Source: Symplocastrum torsivum CPER-KK1 (GTDB taxonomy: Bacteria > Cyanobacteriota > Cyanobacteriia > Cyanobacteriales > Coleofasciculaceae). From it: a stretch of 64,000 nt of DNA. The notes beneath the pieces were generated by a model, which had not been told where the DNA came from, did no database searches, and worked only from the letters and a program-made list of their open reading frames with translations. A program made the position numbers and the translations under genes. This document shows positions 8,541 through 17,757 of the stretch, in pieces. The stretch covers positions 62,001-126,000 of the forward strand of contig JAHHIF010000011.1 in NCBI GenBank assembly GCA_019358875.1, given 5' to 3'. Numbering within the stretch: the stretch's first letter is position 1; the number at the start of each line of letters is the position of its first letter.

Positions 8541-9578
8541 ATGCCACATATTCACTACCTGCCTGATGAAAAACGCATTGAGGTTGATGAAGGCGAAATC
8601 ATCCTTGAGGCTTCTTTGCGCTTCAAAATTCCTCATACTCATGTCTGTGGAGGGCTAGCCCGTTGTTCTACCTGCCGTGTTCTAGTCGTCGAGGGCTTAG
8701 AAAATTGTGGTGAACGGAACTCAGCAGAAAAAGCGATCTGTGAACAACTGCACTTTACTCCAGCGATTCGGCTAGCTTGTCAGACGCAAGTTTTTGATGA
8801 TGTAACAGTACGCCGAATGGCAATCGACACAGAAGACTTGGAAATAATCAACGATGAAATGAGGGGAAAGGTTGTTCCCAACACCATCGATCAAGAAAAA
8901 CAAATAGCCATCCTTTTTGCTGATATACGCGGATTCACCTCCTTTTCTGAAACAGTACTTCCCTACGATGTCATCTATGTTCTAAATCGGTACTTCCGGA
9001 AGATGGGGCGAGTCATCAATCGCTACGGTGGCATGATCAATAACTACATGGGTGATGGACTGATGGCACTCTTTGGGATGGAAAACTCTCAACAAGCTGC
9101 TGAACAATCTGTGAGGGCAGCCCTTGAAATGCTTGAGGCGATGGAAAAATTCAATTCCCACTTAGAAACTTTGTACCATCAAAGTTTGAAAATTGGGATT
9201 GGCATCCACTACGGAAGTGTAGTGATTGGTGAAGTTGGAGCCTCCGATAACAAAAGAGTAACGGCTATTGGTGATGCTGTTAACTTAGCCTCGCGTATTG
9301 AATCAGCTAATAAACTTGTCGGCACCAGCTTGCTGATTTCCGAATCCATCTATGCACAGGTGAAAGAGCAAGTCATTATCAACCAATGCCATAAGGTGCA
9401 ACTTCCTGGTAAGAGTGGCGAATACCTACTGTATGAAGTCGTGGGAGTGACTTCCCCCAATGTTCGCCAAGAGATTCTCCCAAGTGTGAGCCAAAGCTCA
9501 CCTCTACAACGTTTGTTCAAGAGGGTTAAGCAATTCCTCACTTTTGGCTGGAAAAGGCTGAAGAGAATCTTGAGATAG
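8541..9578 (+). CDS. Ferredoxin-domain class III nucleotidyl cyclase
   Basis: A 345-residue fusion. Residues 1-95 form a 2Fe-2S ferredoxin domain with Cys36, Cys42, Cys45 and Cys80. Residues 115-290 form a class III adenylate/guanylate cyclase domain with metal ligands Asp128 (FADIRGF) and Asp172 (YMGDG), Asn248 and Arg252 (VNLASRIE). The base-specifying Asp position is Thr241, as in class IIIb (bicarbonate-responsive) cyclases. The usual base-binding Lys is replaced by Asn168. The C-terminus is basic (residues 325-345). It has no transmembrane segment, so it is a cytoplasmic enzyme likely to link redox state to cAMP or cGMP. Confidence 0.88.
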   Translation: MPHIHYLPDEKRIEVDEGEIILEASLRFKIPHTHVCGGLARCSTCRVLVVEGLENCGERNSAEKAICEQLHFTPAIRLACQTQVFDDVTVRRMAIDTEDLEIINDEMRGKVVPNTIDQEKQIAILFADIRGFTSFSETVLPYDVIYVLNRYFRKMGRVINRYGGMINNYMGDGLMALFGMENSQQAAEQSVRAALEMLEAMEKFNSHLETLYHQSLKIGIGIHYGSVVIGEVGASDNKRVTAIGDAVNLASRIESANKLVGTSLLISESIYAQVKEQVIINQCHKVQLPGKSGEYLLYEVVGVTSPNVRQEILPSVSQSSPLQRLFKRVKQFLTFGWKRLKRILR

Positions 9579-9620
9579 TTGATTCAGTTCACAGCAACTA
9601 AGCCGTCTACTCTACTCATT

Positions 9621-9728
9621 TATAGCAATCAGCAGTCAGCTTTGGGCGGTCAGCTTTGGATCAAATCGGCTCTAGTTAAGGAACGCTCTTCTCCCCTTAA
9701 TGTCCTAACATTCGTGGCTACTGCTATA
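9621..9728. repeat. Dispersed TATAGC-ended repeat, copy 1
   Basis: A 108-bp segment opens with TATAGC and closes with GCTATA. It shares the block CAGCAGTCA-CTTTGGGCGGTCAGCT and the later TGTCCTAA with a second copy at 23789-23894. Both copies sit between convergent genes, just after a plus-strand stop. The inverted ends suggest a small non-autonomous element or a folded RNA element. Confidence 0.7.
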
Positions 9729-9743
9729 TCTGAGTTGAACACA

Positions 9744-11975
9744 TCATCGCCAGATCTTGATCGTCTTATCCTTGCTGCCACTCACAAGAGTTTGCCCATC
9801 GGGGCTAAAGGCAATAGAAAGTACCCAATCTGAATGTCCAGAGAGAGTACGGTATAGTTCCCCAGTTTGTAAGTCCCAAATCTGAACAGTCTTGTCAAGG
9901 CTTCCACTGGCAAGAGTTTGCCCTAAAGGATCGATCACAACGGAAATGACGCGGTCAGAATGTCCTTCTAAGGTGCGGATCAGTTTTCCACTCTGCAAAT
10001 TCCAAATCTTAATTGTCTTGTCCCAACTACCACTCACAATTGTTTGCCCATCTGGACTAATAGCCACCGTTCTCACCGCATTAGAATGTCCTTCTAAGGT
10101 GCGGATCAATTTTCCACTCTGCAAATTCCAAATCTTAATTGTTTTATCTTTACTGCCACTCACAAGCGTCTGTCCGTCAGGACTGATTGCAACTGCCCAA
10201 ATCGAGTCAGAATGTCCAGAGAGAGTATGGAGTAGTTCTCCATCTTGAAGATTCCAAATCTTGATTGTGCTGTCATAACTGCCACTGACAAGCGTCTGTC
10301 CATCAGGGCTAATTGCCACTGACCAAACTGGGTCAGAATGTCCAGAGATAGTGCGAAGTAATTCTCCTGTCTGCAAATTCCAAATCTTGACAGTTCTATC
10401 CACACTACCACTAGCTAGAATCTGTCCGGAAGAATCAATAGTGACGGTTCTTACTGCGTCTGAATGACCAGAAAAGGTACGCAACAGTTCACCATCACCT
10501 AAATTCCAAAGCTTGATCGTTTTGTCAAGACTACCACTGGCGAGAGCCTGTCCATCGGGGCTAACGGCAACCGACCAGATTGAGTTTAAATGCTTAGAAA
10601 GAGAGTTGGCTAGAGAAATTGCTTGTTTGTCAACGATTGGTTCTGTTTCGGCAAGTGGTTTTACGTCCTGAACAACTGATGGCTTAGATGAGTGTGACGA
10701 ATAGTAGGCTCCTAGTGTTACAGCTAGAGTCATAATTAGACCAACTCTAACCATTTGCCAAACGGATTTGGGTTGCGGCAATGGAGAATCGCCACTTAGA
10801 ACCTCCGGTTCCTCAACAACCGTAGCAGAAAGGGTTGCTGTACCTTTTACCACCGAGTGAGCTGCCTCAGATATTTCCTTAGAGGTAAGTGTGGAAAACG
10901 GCGAATAACTTGATGTTGATATTGGCGATCGCATAGTCGGCTGCTCACCATACGTCCTCATCCATCGTGAATCCAGTGCAGAGTAAGGGGCGCTAGCTGT
11001 ATAGGTAACCTCGCGCAATTGTCCAGATGTAGCTGCTTGCAGAGCCTTTTCCAACTCATCAACCGACCCAAAGCGCTCTCGTGGTGCTTTTTCTAAACAC
11101 TGCATTACGACTGCCTCAAGTTGCGGCGATAGTTGCTCACACCCTAGCTGTTCGCGCAATGGTAGAGGTGGTTTAGATGCATGAGCGATAGCCCAAGCTA
11201 AGCTACTTACTTTATTTGTAATGAAAGCCAAGCCAAATGGGTCAGTGCCAGAAAGCATCTCGTAGATAATGATGCCCAAGCTGTAAATATCTGCTCGCTC
11301 ATCCAAGTCTTTCTCAACTTCAAGCTGTTCAGGAGCAGCATAGTGGTATGTACCTAAAAATACATTTGTGGCATTCGTCTGTTCAACTTGGTCACTACAA
11401 AGTTTAGCAATCCCAAAATCGAGAATTTTTACTAATTCTCCCAGCACTGTAGGCACAAGAAAGATATTTTCTGGCTTTAGATCGCGATGGACAACTTTGA
11501 CATACTCACTAGAAGCTGCACCATCATACCAAAGGTTAATCCCTTTATGAGCAAGATGTAGACCTGCACAAACTTGAGTAACAATGCTGACTGTTCGTTC
11601 AACCGACAGACGCTGCTCTCGTTTCAGCAGTTTTCCTAACGTCTGTCCACAAAGATACTCCATGACAAAGAAGGGATACCCTTCGTCCGTGACACCATGA
11701 TCACTAACTTGAACAATGTGGTCACTCCTGAGGGCAGCGCATAGAGCAACCTCACGCTCAAATCGCTTTCTTACATCTGTTGATGCTGCCAGTTTTTCCT
11801 TCAATAGCTTCAAAGCAACTGGCTGACCAAGCCGAGTATCCATCGCCAAGAAGACTTCTCCCATACCACCTTCTCCCAAGCGTTTGTCGAGGCGATAACG
11901 CTGGTGATTACCAATCAAGTGACCGATCCAAGGCTCTGGCAGTTGAGGAAGGTTCATCTGGCAGACTGCAACCAA
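9744..11975 (-). CDS. Serine/threonine protein kinase with C-terminal WD40 propeller
   Basis: A 743-residue protein. The kinase domain covers about residues 26-310, with the glycine loop GEGGMGEV (34-41), Lys56 (VALKLL), HRDLKPEN (163-170) and DFG (186-188). All catalytic residues are intact. A single membrane segment lies near residues 410-430. Seven WD40 repeats (SGS-x-D-x-T-x-K-I/L-W) fill the rest and would close one propeller. Hanks-type kinases fused to WD40 are well known in cyanobacteria. Adjacent repeats are very alike in DNA, so this part may recombine. The ATG six codons in is an alternative start. Confidence 0.92.
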   Translation of the reverse strand: MVAVCQMNLPQLPEPWIGHLIGNHQRYRLDKRLGEGGMGEVFLAMDTRLGQPVALKLLKEKLAASTDVRKRFEREVALCAALRSDHIVQVSDHGVTDEGYPFFVMEYLCGQTLGKLLKREQRLSVERTVSIVTQVCAGLHLAHKGINLWYDGAASSEYVKVVHRDLKPENIFLVPTVLGELVKILDFGIAKLCSDQVEQTNATNVFLGTYHYAAPEQLEVEKDLDERADIYSLGIIIYEMLSGTDPFGLAFITNKVSSLAWAIAHASKPPLPLREQLGCEQLSPQLEAVVMQCLEKAPRERFGSVDELEKALQAATSGQLREVTYTASAPYSALDSRWMRTYGEQPTMRSPISTSSYSPFSTLTSKEISEAAHSVVKGTATLSATVVEEPEVLSGDSPLPQPKSVWQMVRVGLIMTLAVTLGAYYSSHSSKPSVVQDVKPLAETEPIVDKQAISLANSLSKHLNSIWSVAVSPDGQALASGSLDKTIKLWNLGDGELLRTFSGHSDAVRTVTIDSSGQILASGSVDRTVKIWNLQTGELLRTISGHSDPVWSVAISPDGQTLVSGSYDSTIKIWNLQDGELLHTLSGHSDSIWAVAISPDGQTLVSGSKDKTIKIWNLQSGKLIRTLEGHSNAVRTVAISPDGQTIVSGSWDKTIKIWNLQSGKLIRTLEGHSDRVISVVIDPLGQTLASGSLDKTVQIWDLQTGELYRTLSGHSDWVLSIAFSPDGQTLVSGSKDKTIKIWR

Positions 11976-12214
11976 TAAGAAGTCTAGATTATAGGCATAG
12001 AAGAATCATGATGATTCTGCCAACTGGCAGACTATGCCCCTAATGTACCAGCGTTGATGATTAATACAATTGCTTTGCTTTATGTGTTAGCGATCGCAAC
12101 TACGGCTCTATGAGAAAAGGCACAACAGTCTTAGTAATAAAGTTCTTCTATAATTCAAAAATCTACCTTTAGTTAGAAATGCCTTAACTTTTTACTCAAC
12201 TTATTAGGGAATAC

Positions 12215-12972
12215 GTGATGAATGCCAGCAAGTATCAAATGGGTGTATTCAAGATGATCCGCCTACCCTTACAGGCTGTAATTATAGGACTTAGCCTTGC
12301 TAGTGGAGGACTTCTCGCACAGACACTTCCACTTCCCTCAAATCTAATTAACTTCAACTCCGCTGAGGGAGAAGAGTTACTGATGGAAAGCCAAGCGCGA
12401 CAGGATTATTTCCCACTAAGTATTCAGTTTATACCCAGAAAAATCAAGCTTACTGTGGCGTGGCAAGTAGCGTGATGGTGCTGAATGCGATCGCAATTCC
12501 TGCCCCTGAAGCACCTGAATTTGGTCAGTATCACGTCTTTACTCAAGACAACTTTTTTAATGTACAAACTCAACAAGTCATAGAACCAGAGGTTGTTGCT
12601 CGTCAGGGTTTAACGCTGGAGCAATTAGGCAAACTTGTAGAAAGCTATCCTGTTCAAGCGGAAGTTCACCACGGCGGCGATGTGACACTAGACGAGTTTC
12701 GTACCTTGGTGAGTAAGAATTTGCAAGAATCGGGAAATTTTGTTTTGGTCAACTACTTGCGTAAAGCTATTGGTCAAGAAACAGGAGGGCATATCTCTCC
12801 TGTAGCCGCTTACAACGAAGAGACTGATCGATTTCTCATCTTAGATGTATCGCGCTATAAATATCCTCCAGTTTGGGTAAAAGCTGAAGAACTCTGGAAA
12901 GCAATGGCGACAGTAGATTCTGCTTCCGGCAAAACACGGGGATTTGTGCTGGTAAGCACCCAACCATCATAA
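12215..12972 (+). pseudogene. Phytochelatin synthase-like gene interrupted by a frameshift
   Basis: Two overlapping frames together give one cyanobacterial phytochelatin synthase (Alr0975 type, a papain-fold glutathione gamma-glutamylcysteine peptidase). The first (from 12215) carries a signal-like N-terminus and ends ARQDYFPLSIQF. The second continues QKNQAYCGVASSVMVLNA and runs to 12972. The join needs one extra base near 12427-12432, consistent with a 1-bp deletion. The catalytic Cys (YCGVAS, codon 12454), His (GGHISP) and Asp (ILDVSRYKYPPVWV) all lie in the second frame. It may be a true inactivation or a sequence error. The end overlaps the convergent glycosyltransferase by 6 bp. Confidence 0.85.
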
Positions 12973-14250
12973 TAAGTTATGAGCTAAGATAGGCTTCCCG
13001 GTAGATATAACCTGTTCGACAATATCAGCGGCTCGGCTTACTCCACCTGCACGAGCGATCGCCTCAGCTAGCCTAGAAGCATTGTTTCTATAAGAATCGT
13101 CCCTCAACACCCCTGCGATCGCATCTCGTAATTTGGGAACACTCAAGCGAGCAAGAGGTATAACTTCCCCAGCCCCAGCCCAGGCTAGACGTGCGCCCAC
13201 CCCTGGCTGATCATTGGCAATTGGAATCGCCACCATCGGCACTCCGTTACTTAAAGATTCCAGAGTGGTATTCAAACCCGCATGGGTGATGGTAAGGGTA
13301 GTTCGTTTGAGCAGTTCCAGTTGAGGCGCATAGCCAACAACTAGGGGTGAACCAGGAAGATCTGGCAAGGCTTCTGGGCTAGTTGCACCACCCAGAGAAA
13401 TCACCAACTGGGCATCTAGTCCCATACAAGCCTCAGCAATAGAATGAAAAATCCCTAACAAACGATTTTGTATTGTCCCCATTGAGGCATAAATCAGGGG
13501 TTGTCCAGTCAGTTTTTCAAAGGAAAAAGCGACAGGTTCTCGACTGGCAGGATTGTGATAGGGGCCGGTGAAATGGAAGCAAGGCGGCAAATTCTGCCTG
13601 GGGAACTCAAACTCAGCAGGCTGTTGACTTAGCTGCGCCAGTTGGGAGTACCTATCATTTGGGGTCAAGTGTTTGGGTAACTTCCACTGTTGGCGATACT
13701 CTGCGATTGTCTCTCGCAATGGTCTTCCAATACGGTTCAGTAGAGAATATGCTCCTCGATTCCTTAGCACTGCCCACCAGGCAGGGTTATAGCCCCAGGA
13801 TGTATAAAAAGGAGGAACACTAGGTTCTCGATTCAACAGCAGGGCACTACACATACTAATGAAGGGAATGTCCAGAAAGTCTGCAACAGTTCCTCCTTCC
13901 GGTGAAACCTGATCTACTAACAGTGCCTCTACACCAGCTTCTTTAAGTGCTGCTGGAGCTTCACGTAGGAACATTACTGCCATCTTTTGTATCCAACTGC
14001 TGGTGTACTGCAAGGCAGCAAACTTGCTCTTGGTTCCCAGTTCGGCAAACAACTGCCTCATTGCTCCACTTGGAAACTCAGACTCACCAATTGCCCAGAA
14101 TTCTAATCCTGCCGCTAGTGTCTTGGGTTTGGCATCAAGTATCCCGACTAATGTGACGCGATGACCACGTTGTTGCAGTTCACGACCTAAAGTAGTCATC
14201 GGGTTGAGGTGACCAGCAGCGGCAGGACAGATGATGCCAATGTGAGCCAT
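12967..14250 (-). CDS. UDP-sugar glycosyltransferase, MGT/CrtX-like
   Basis: A 427-residue GT-B fold glycosyltransferase of family GT1. The N-terminus GIICPAAAGHLNPM is typical of macrolide and zeaxanthin glycosyltransferases. The C-terminal nucleotide-sugar signature includes THAGLNTTLESLSNGVPMV followed by PIANDQPGVGARL. The acceptor could be a carotenoid or other lipophilic hydroxyl compound. No carotenoid gene is adjacent, so that is a guess from resemblance to CrtX. A cytoplasmic or membrane-associated position is likely. Confidence 0.82.
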   Translation of the reverse strand: MAHIGIICPAAAGHLNPMTTLGRELQQRGHRVTLVGILDAKPKTLAAGLEFWAIGESEFPSGAMRQLFAELGTKSKFAALQYTSSWIQKMAVMFLREAPAALKEAGVEALLVDQVSPEGGTVADFLDIPFISMCSALLLNREPSVPPFYTSWGYNPAWWAVLRNRGAYSLLNRIGRPLRETIAEYRQQWKLPKHLTPNDRYSQLAQLSQQPAEFEFPRQNLPPCFHFTGPYHNPASREPVAFSFEKLTGQPLIYASMGTIQNRLLGIFHSIAEACMGLDAQLVISLGGATSPEALPDLPGSPLVVGYAPQLELLKRTTLTITHAGLNTTLESLSNGVPMVAIPIANDQPGVGARLAWAGAGEVIPLARLSVPKLRDAIAGVLRDDSYRNNASRLAEAIARAGGVSRAADIVEQVISTGKPILAHNLL

Positions 14251-14336
14251 ATGCCAATCCAGGAAGAGGGAAAGTTTGAGTTAATCTTAGCTTCCCATCA
14301 ATTGCCGAAGAAATATAGTGATATTTCTATTCCCTT

Positions 14337-15053
14337 TTAGATACAAGTGCCTGGTAAAGGCGATCGCGTTTTCACCTCAACGTCCTTGTATCCTGCTGTA
14401 TTCAATAACTGCGTGACTGCGAGTTGAGCGCGATCATTTGCTTGCTCTAGCACACGCTCTCTACAGGCAGTACTGACAATTTTTTTCAATGTCTCTTGTT
14501 GAGCGAAAGTCTGTAGCTGCGGTGCGACATCTGGTCCCAACCCCAAGAAACCGCGATCGTAGTCGTAGACACTCGAACGAGTCACGTCAATCTTACTATC
14601 CAGGAGACGGGGAGGCGGGAGCTGAAGCTGAATCGTATCGTTGACAACTTGCACATTCTCTGGAGTTAATTCTTGTAAATCAACCCCAGCCCTCACCTCA
14701 CCATAAGCAATGTAGAGAAGAGTCGTTGTGCCAACCTTATATCCCGCCACATTTCTATCCTGACGGGCAGGAACAACAGCTTCCATCGTAAAGACAGCCG
14801 TTGTCAGTTCACTTGCACCACGAATTTGATGGACAACAAGGGTACGGACATCAACCTCTGGTTTAGGTTGTGGCGCATTAAATATCGCATTGAGTCCCTC
14901 AAAGAACCGCGCGCCCGATCGCAACATCCCAATTCCCAAAACCAGTGCAATCAGGATAGAAGCACCTGTCGTCATCAGCATCAAGTTTCTAAAAAGTCCA
15001 GAAGTAATGTTACTTAGTGGACGCTTTTGAAACTGATGAAACTGATCTCTCAT
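14337..15053 (-). CDS. DUF4230 domain protein, membrane-anchored
   Basis: A 238-residue protein with one membrane segment at about residues 24-46, followed by a DUF4230-type domain (about 70-225). The segment VVHQIRGASELTT and the later IQLQLPPPRLLDSKID are typical. The domain is expected outside the cytoplasm. The function of the family is unknown. It lies 86 bp upstream of the glycosyltransferase on the same strand and is divergent from the duplicated-domain secreted protein. Confidence 0.75.
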   Translation of the reverse strand: MRDQFHQFQKRPLSNITSGLFRNLMLMTTGASILIALVLGIGMLRSGARFFEGLNAIFNAPQPKPEVDVRTLVVHQIRGASELTTAVFTMEAVVPARQDRNVAGYKVGTTTLLYIAYGEVRAGVDLQELTPENVQVVNDTIQLQLPPPRLLDSKIDVTRSSVYDYDRGFLGLGPDVAPQLQTFAQQETLKKIVSTACRERVLEQANDRAQLAVTQLLNTAGYKDVEVKTRSPLPGTCI

Positions 15054-15385
15054 GTCCTTTGCTCCTATTCTTGAAGGCTGTATTGATATTAGTAGTGGTT
15101 GAAAGCCGATTATGAATAAATCTACCTAATGGTAAAGCACTCTGCCTGTCACTAACGAGTTAGTGCTTGCTCTATTATGTCTTCCTGCAAAAGGCGATCG
15201 CTGCCTACCGTAACAGTGAGTGGATAAGGGCGAAGAGACATAGAGAGACTCCTCATCCGGATATATCTGCCTAACTATAGCCAACAAAAGATTATACAAC
15301 TCTCTTTCGACAGAAGTATTCCATAGAGTCTACGGTAAAAATTCTTCAAGAGAGAGTTCAGATTAGATTACAACTGAGTACATCA
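15054..15385. other. Intergenic region between divergent DUF4230 and secreted-protein genes
   Basis: About 330 bp with no gene that I can support. It contains a HIP1 octamer and presumably both promoters. Confidence 0.4.
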
Positions 15386-16426
15386 ATGAGTTCATTAATC
15401 AGACAAGCTAAACGCTTATTACTCAGCACAGTAATAGTGAGTGTTGGATGGACACTACCAGTACAAGCCCAATTGTCTGATGCTCAAGTTGGGGCACTAG
15501 TAGAGGCGCTACGATTGGCAGCACCGCAAACTGGCATTGAAAACGATGGTCTGTATAGTGATTGGCAAATCAAACCGGAAAATATTCCGCGTTGGTCTAG
15601 ACAATGCACTGGTAAGGAACTGACACCAACACAATTTCAGGATAGTCCTGCAACGGCTCGTTCGATCCTCGTGTGTGTGATGCGTAATGTGTTCAGAGAG
15701 CAGTATGGTGCTAGTAACAACAACGAATCATTAGCTGTGCAGCGTACTGCTTCCTGGTGGATGACTGGCGACGCTACACGCTACAACAGCACGCCCACTA
15801 CTTCCTACACTCAGAAAGTATTAAACTTCTACCAGCAGCAGCGCAATAATCGCCAGTCTCAACAACCCGCTACTCCTCAACAACCTGCGACTCAAGCTAC
15901 AGCAAGTCAGCCCCAACCTGCATCCCAACCCGCTACTCCTCAACAACCTGCGACTCAACCCACAGCGAGTCAGTCTCAACCTGCATCCCAAACAACGCAA
16001 AGTACGGCACGTTCATCATCTTCACCTGAGATTTCTGATGCCCAGGTTGGGAGGCTAGTAGAGGCGCTACGATTGGCAGCACCGCAAACGGGAGTTGAGA
16101 ATGACGGTTTATATAGTGAGTGGCAAGTCAAAGCTGAGAATATTCCCCGTTGGTCTAAGCAATGCACGGATAAGGAACTGACTCCAACGCAATTTCAGGA
16201 TAGCCCTGTAACTGCCCGTACAATTCTGGTGTGTGTAATGCGTGATGTGCTAAGGGAGCAGTACAGTGCGAGTAATAATAACGAGACTTTAGCCGTGCAG
16301 CGTGCCGCTTCTTGGTGGATGACTGGTAATCCAGGACAATACAACAGTGGCTCAACAGCTACCTACACCCAAAGAGTCCTGGACTTATACCAGCGGTCGG
16401 AACTGAAGTTCTTCTCTCATATATAA
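15386..16426 (+). CDS. Exported protein with two copies of an unknown domain
   Basis: A 346-residue protein that I cannot assign to a named family. A signal peptide covers about residues 1-29 and ends VQAQ. Two copies of a roughly 120-residue domain follow (about 30-150 and 215-338). Each runs from SDAQVG through LVEALRLAAPQTG, GLYS-WQ, IPRWS-QC, LTPTQFQDSP, ILVCVM and SWWMTG to YTQ-VL. Each copy has two conserved cysteines, which could form a disulfide. The linker (about 152-214) is a Gln/Pro/Ala/Thr-rich low-complexity stretch with its own internal repeat. It is probably periplasmic or secreted. Confidence 0.75.
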   Translation: MSSLIRQAKRLLLSTVIVSVGWTLPVQAQLSDAQVGALVEALRLAAPQTGIENDGLYSDWQIKPENIPRWSRQCTGKELTPTQFQDSPATARSILVCVMRNVFREQYGASNNNESLAVQRTASWWMTGDATRYNSTPTTSYTQKVLNFYQQQRNNRQSQQPATPQQPATQATASQPQPASQPATPQQPATQPTASQSQPASQTTQSTARSSSSPEISDAQVGRLVEALRLAAPQTGVENDGLYSEWQVKAENIPRWSKQCTDKELTPTQFQDSPVTARTILVCVMRDVLREQYSASNNNETLAVQRAASWWMTGNPGQYNSGSTATYTQRVLDLYQRSELKFFSHI

Positions 16427-16440
16427 GTTGAAAATAGGTG

Positions 16441-16478
16441 TTAGGTAGGGGTTAGGTTGTAGGTGGTAGGGGAGAGGG
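16441..16478. repeat. Degenerate heptamer-type repeat
   Basis: A G/T-rich stretch of imperfect TAGGTGG and TTAGGTAGGGG units right after the duplicated-domain gene. It is the same kind of array as at 3913-3960, but decayed. Confidence 0.5.
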
Positions 16479-16593
16479 ATTTTCATCGCAACGTTAGTGA
16501 GCAACTGTTCATAGGCATCTAAGTTGAAATTAGGAGGGTAAGGGGAAAGAAGAGGTAATCTCCAGCTACTTTTTACCTTTCCTCTAGCGCTTA

Positions 16594-17757
16594 CTACAAG
16601 CCAACAGCCAAGAATGCCTCCAAACTTGGCACCTTTACCCAGCTTCCGGTTTCATGGGATTGATGGGTTAAATCCATTAATAACTGCGAGTAGACACCTT
16701 CTTTGAGTGAGGGTGTTATTGCCTTACCACTATCGATTCCTTGCACCCATTGGTCAACTACCCGAATAAAGGGTGCCAAACGTCCATCGGGATAGTCATT
16801 AGAGAACGCCAAGCGCTTAGGGATTTCTACCTCAGCAAGCGGTTGACCAGCAGGAGAAGCCAAGAGACGAAACCCATGCACATAATCTTTTTGATTGTTG
16901 CTTCCTAAAACTAGGGTACCGCGATCGCCATAGACCTCAACGAAGTGTCCCCGACCCTCATACGCCACGGAACTGATGCAGAGTTGGCAAGGTGTTCCAT
17001 CTTCCAATTCCAGCATCACCAGACAGGTATCATCAGCATCCACGGATTTCAGCCTACCGCTATCTGTGGGGTCTGGTCGTTCTGGAATCGCTGTACTCAG
17101 TTGAGCGCACAACCGACGCACTGACCCAAACAACCAACTAATATAGTCAAATGAATGAGAACCTACAGCTCCCAACGCTCCTCCTCCCTTGTCTTTTTGA
17201 GCGTACCAGTTCCAGGGACGTGAAGCGTCGGCACGGCTTGAGACTAACCAATCAATTTTAATTAAGCGCTTTTGCCCGACATAACCTTCTGCCAGATATT
17301 CTGCGAAGAGTTGCCATGCGGGGACAAAGCGAAATTCAAAATCCATCATTGCAACAACGCCATTGGCTGACGCAAGTTGGTAGAGTTCCCTCGCTTCACT
17401 TGCTCTCAGAGTTGTCGGTTTTTCAAGTAACAGGTGCTTTCCGGCTTGCAATGCACTTTTTGCCATTTCATAATGCAGAAATGGTGGCGTTGAGATGCTG
17501 ACAGCGGTAACTTCTGGTATGGCTAGGGCATCTTCAAGGCGATCGCAAACATGAGGAATATCATGAGTAGAGGCGATCGCTTTTGCCTTCTCCCTATCGC
17601 GGTGATAAACCGCCACTACTTCTGTCCGTGGATGAGCCTGAAAGCCAGGAATGTGAATCTTTTGCCCAAACCCAGTACCAACAACCGCTACACCCACCGT
17701 CGGCATCTGCGTAGCAGCACTTTTGTCAGAAAGATTAGCAGGTGAGGAAGACATCAT
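16594..17757 (-). CDS. Gfo/Idh/MocA-family oxidoreductase
   Basis: About 387 residues with an N-terminal Rossmann fold (VGVAVVGTGFGQKIHIPGF) and the family motif LLEKPTT, where the Lys is catalytic. The C-terminal GFO/IDH substrate domain follows. It likely oxidises a sugar or related polyol with NAD(P). The ATG at 17757 overlaps the gshB stop as ATGA, so I prefer it to the longer frame starting at 17778. It is third in a grxC-gshB-oxidoreductase set. The substrate is unknown. Confidence 0.85.
   Translation of the reverse strand: MMSSSPANLSDKSAATQMPTVGVAVVGTGFGQKIHIPGFQAHPRTEVVAVYHRDREKAKAIASTHDIPHVCDRLEDALAIPEVTAVSISTPPFLHYEMAKSALQAGKHLLLEKPTTLRASEARELYQLASANGVVAMMDFEFRFVPAWQLFAEYLAEGYVGQKRLIKIDWLVSSRADASRPWNWYAQKDKGGGALGAVGSHSFDYISWLFGSVRRLCAQLSTAIPERPDPTDSGRLKSVDADDTCLVMLELEDGTPCQLCISSVAYEGRGHFVEVYGDRGTLVLGSNNQKDYVHGFRLLASPAGQPLAEVEIPKRLAFSNDYPDGRLAPFIRVVDQWVQGIDSGKAITPSLKEGVYSQLLMDLTHQSHETGSWVKVPSLEAFLAVGL

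Noticed and set aside
9579..9833. 84-codon frame right after the cyclase
   Set aside because: Begins directly after the cyclase stop, runs through the dispersed repeat and into the kinase gene; no family likeness.
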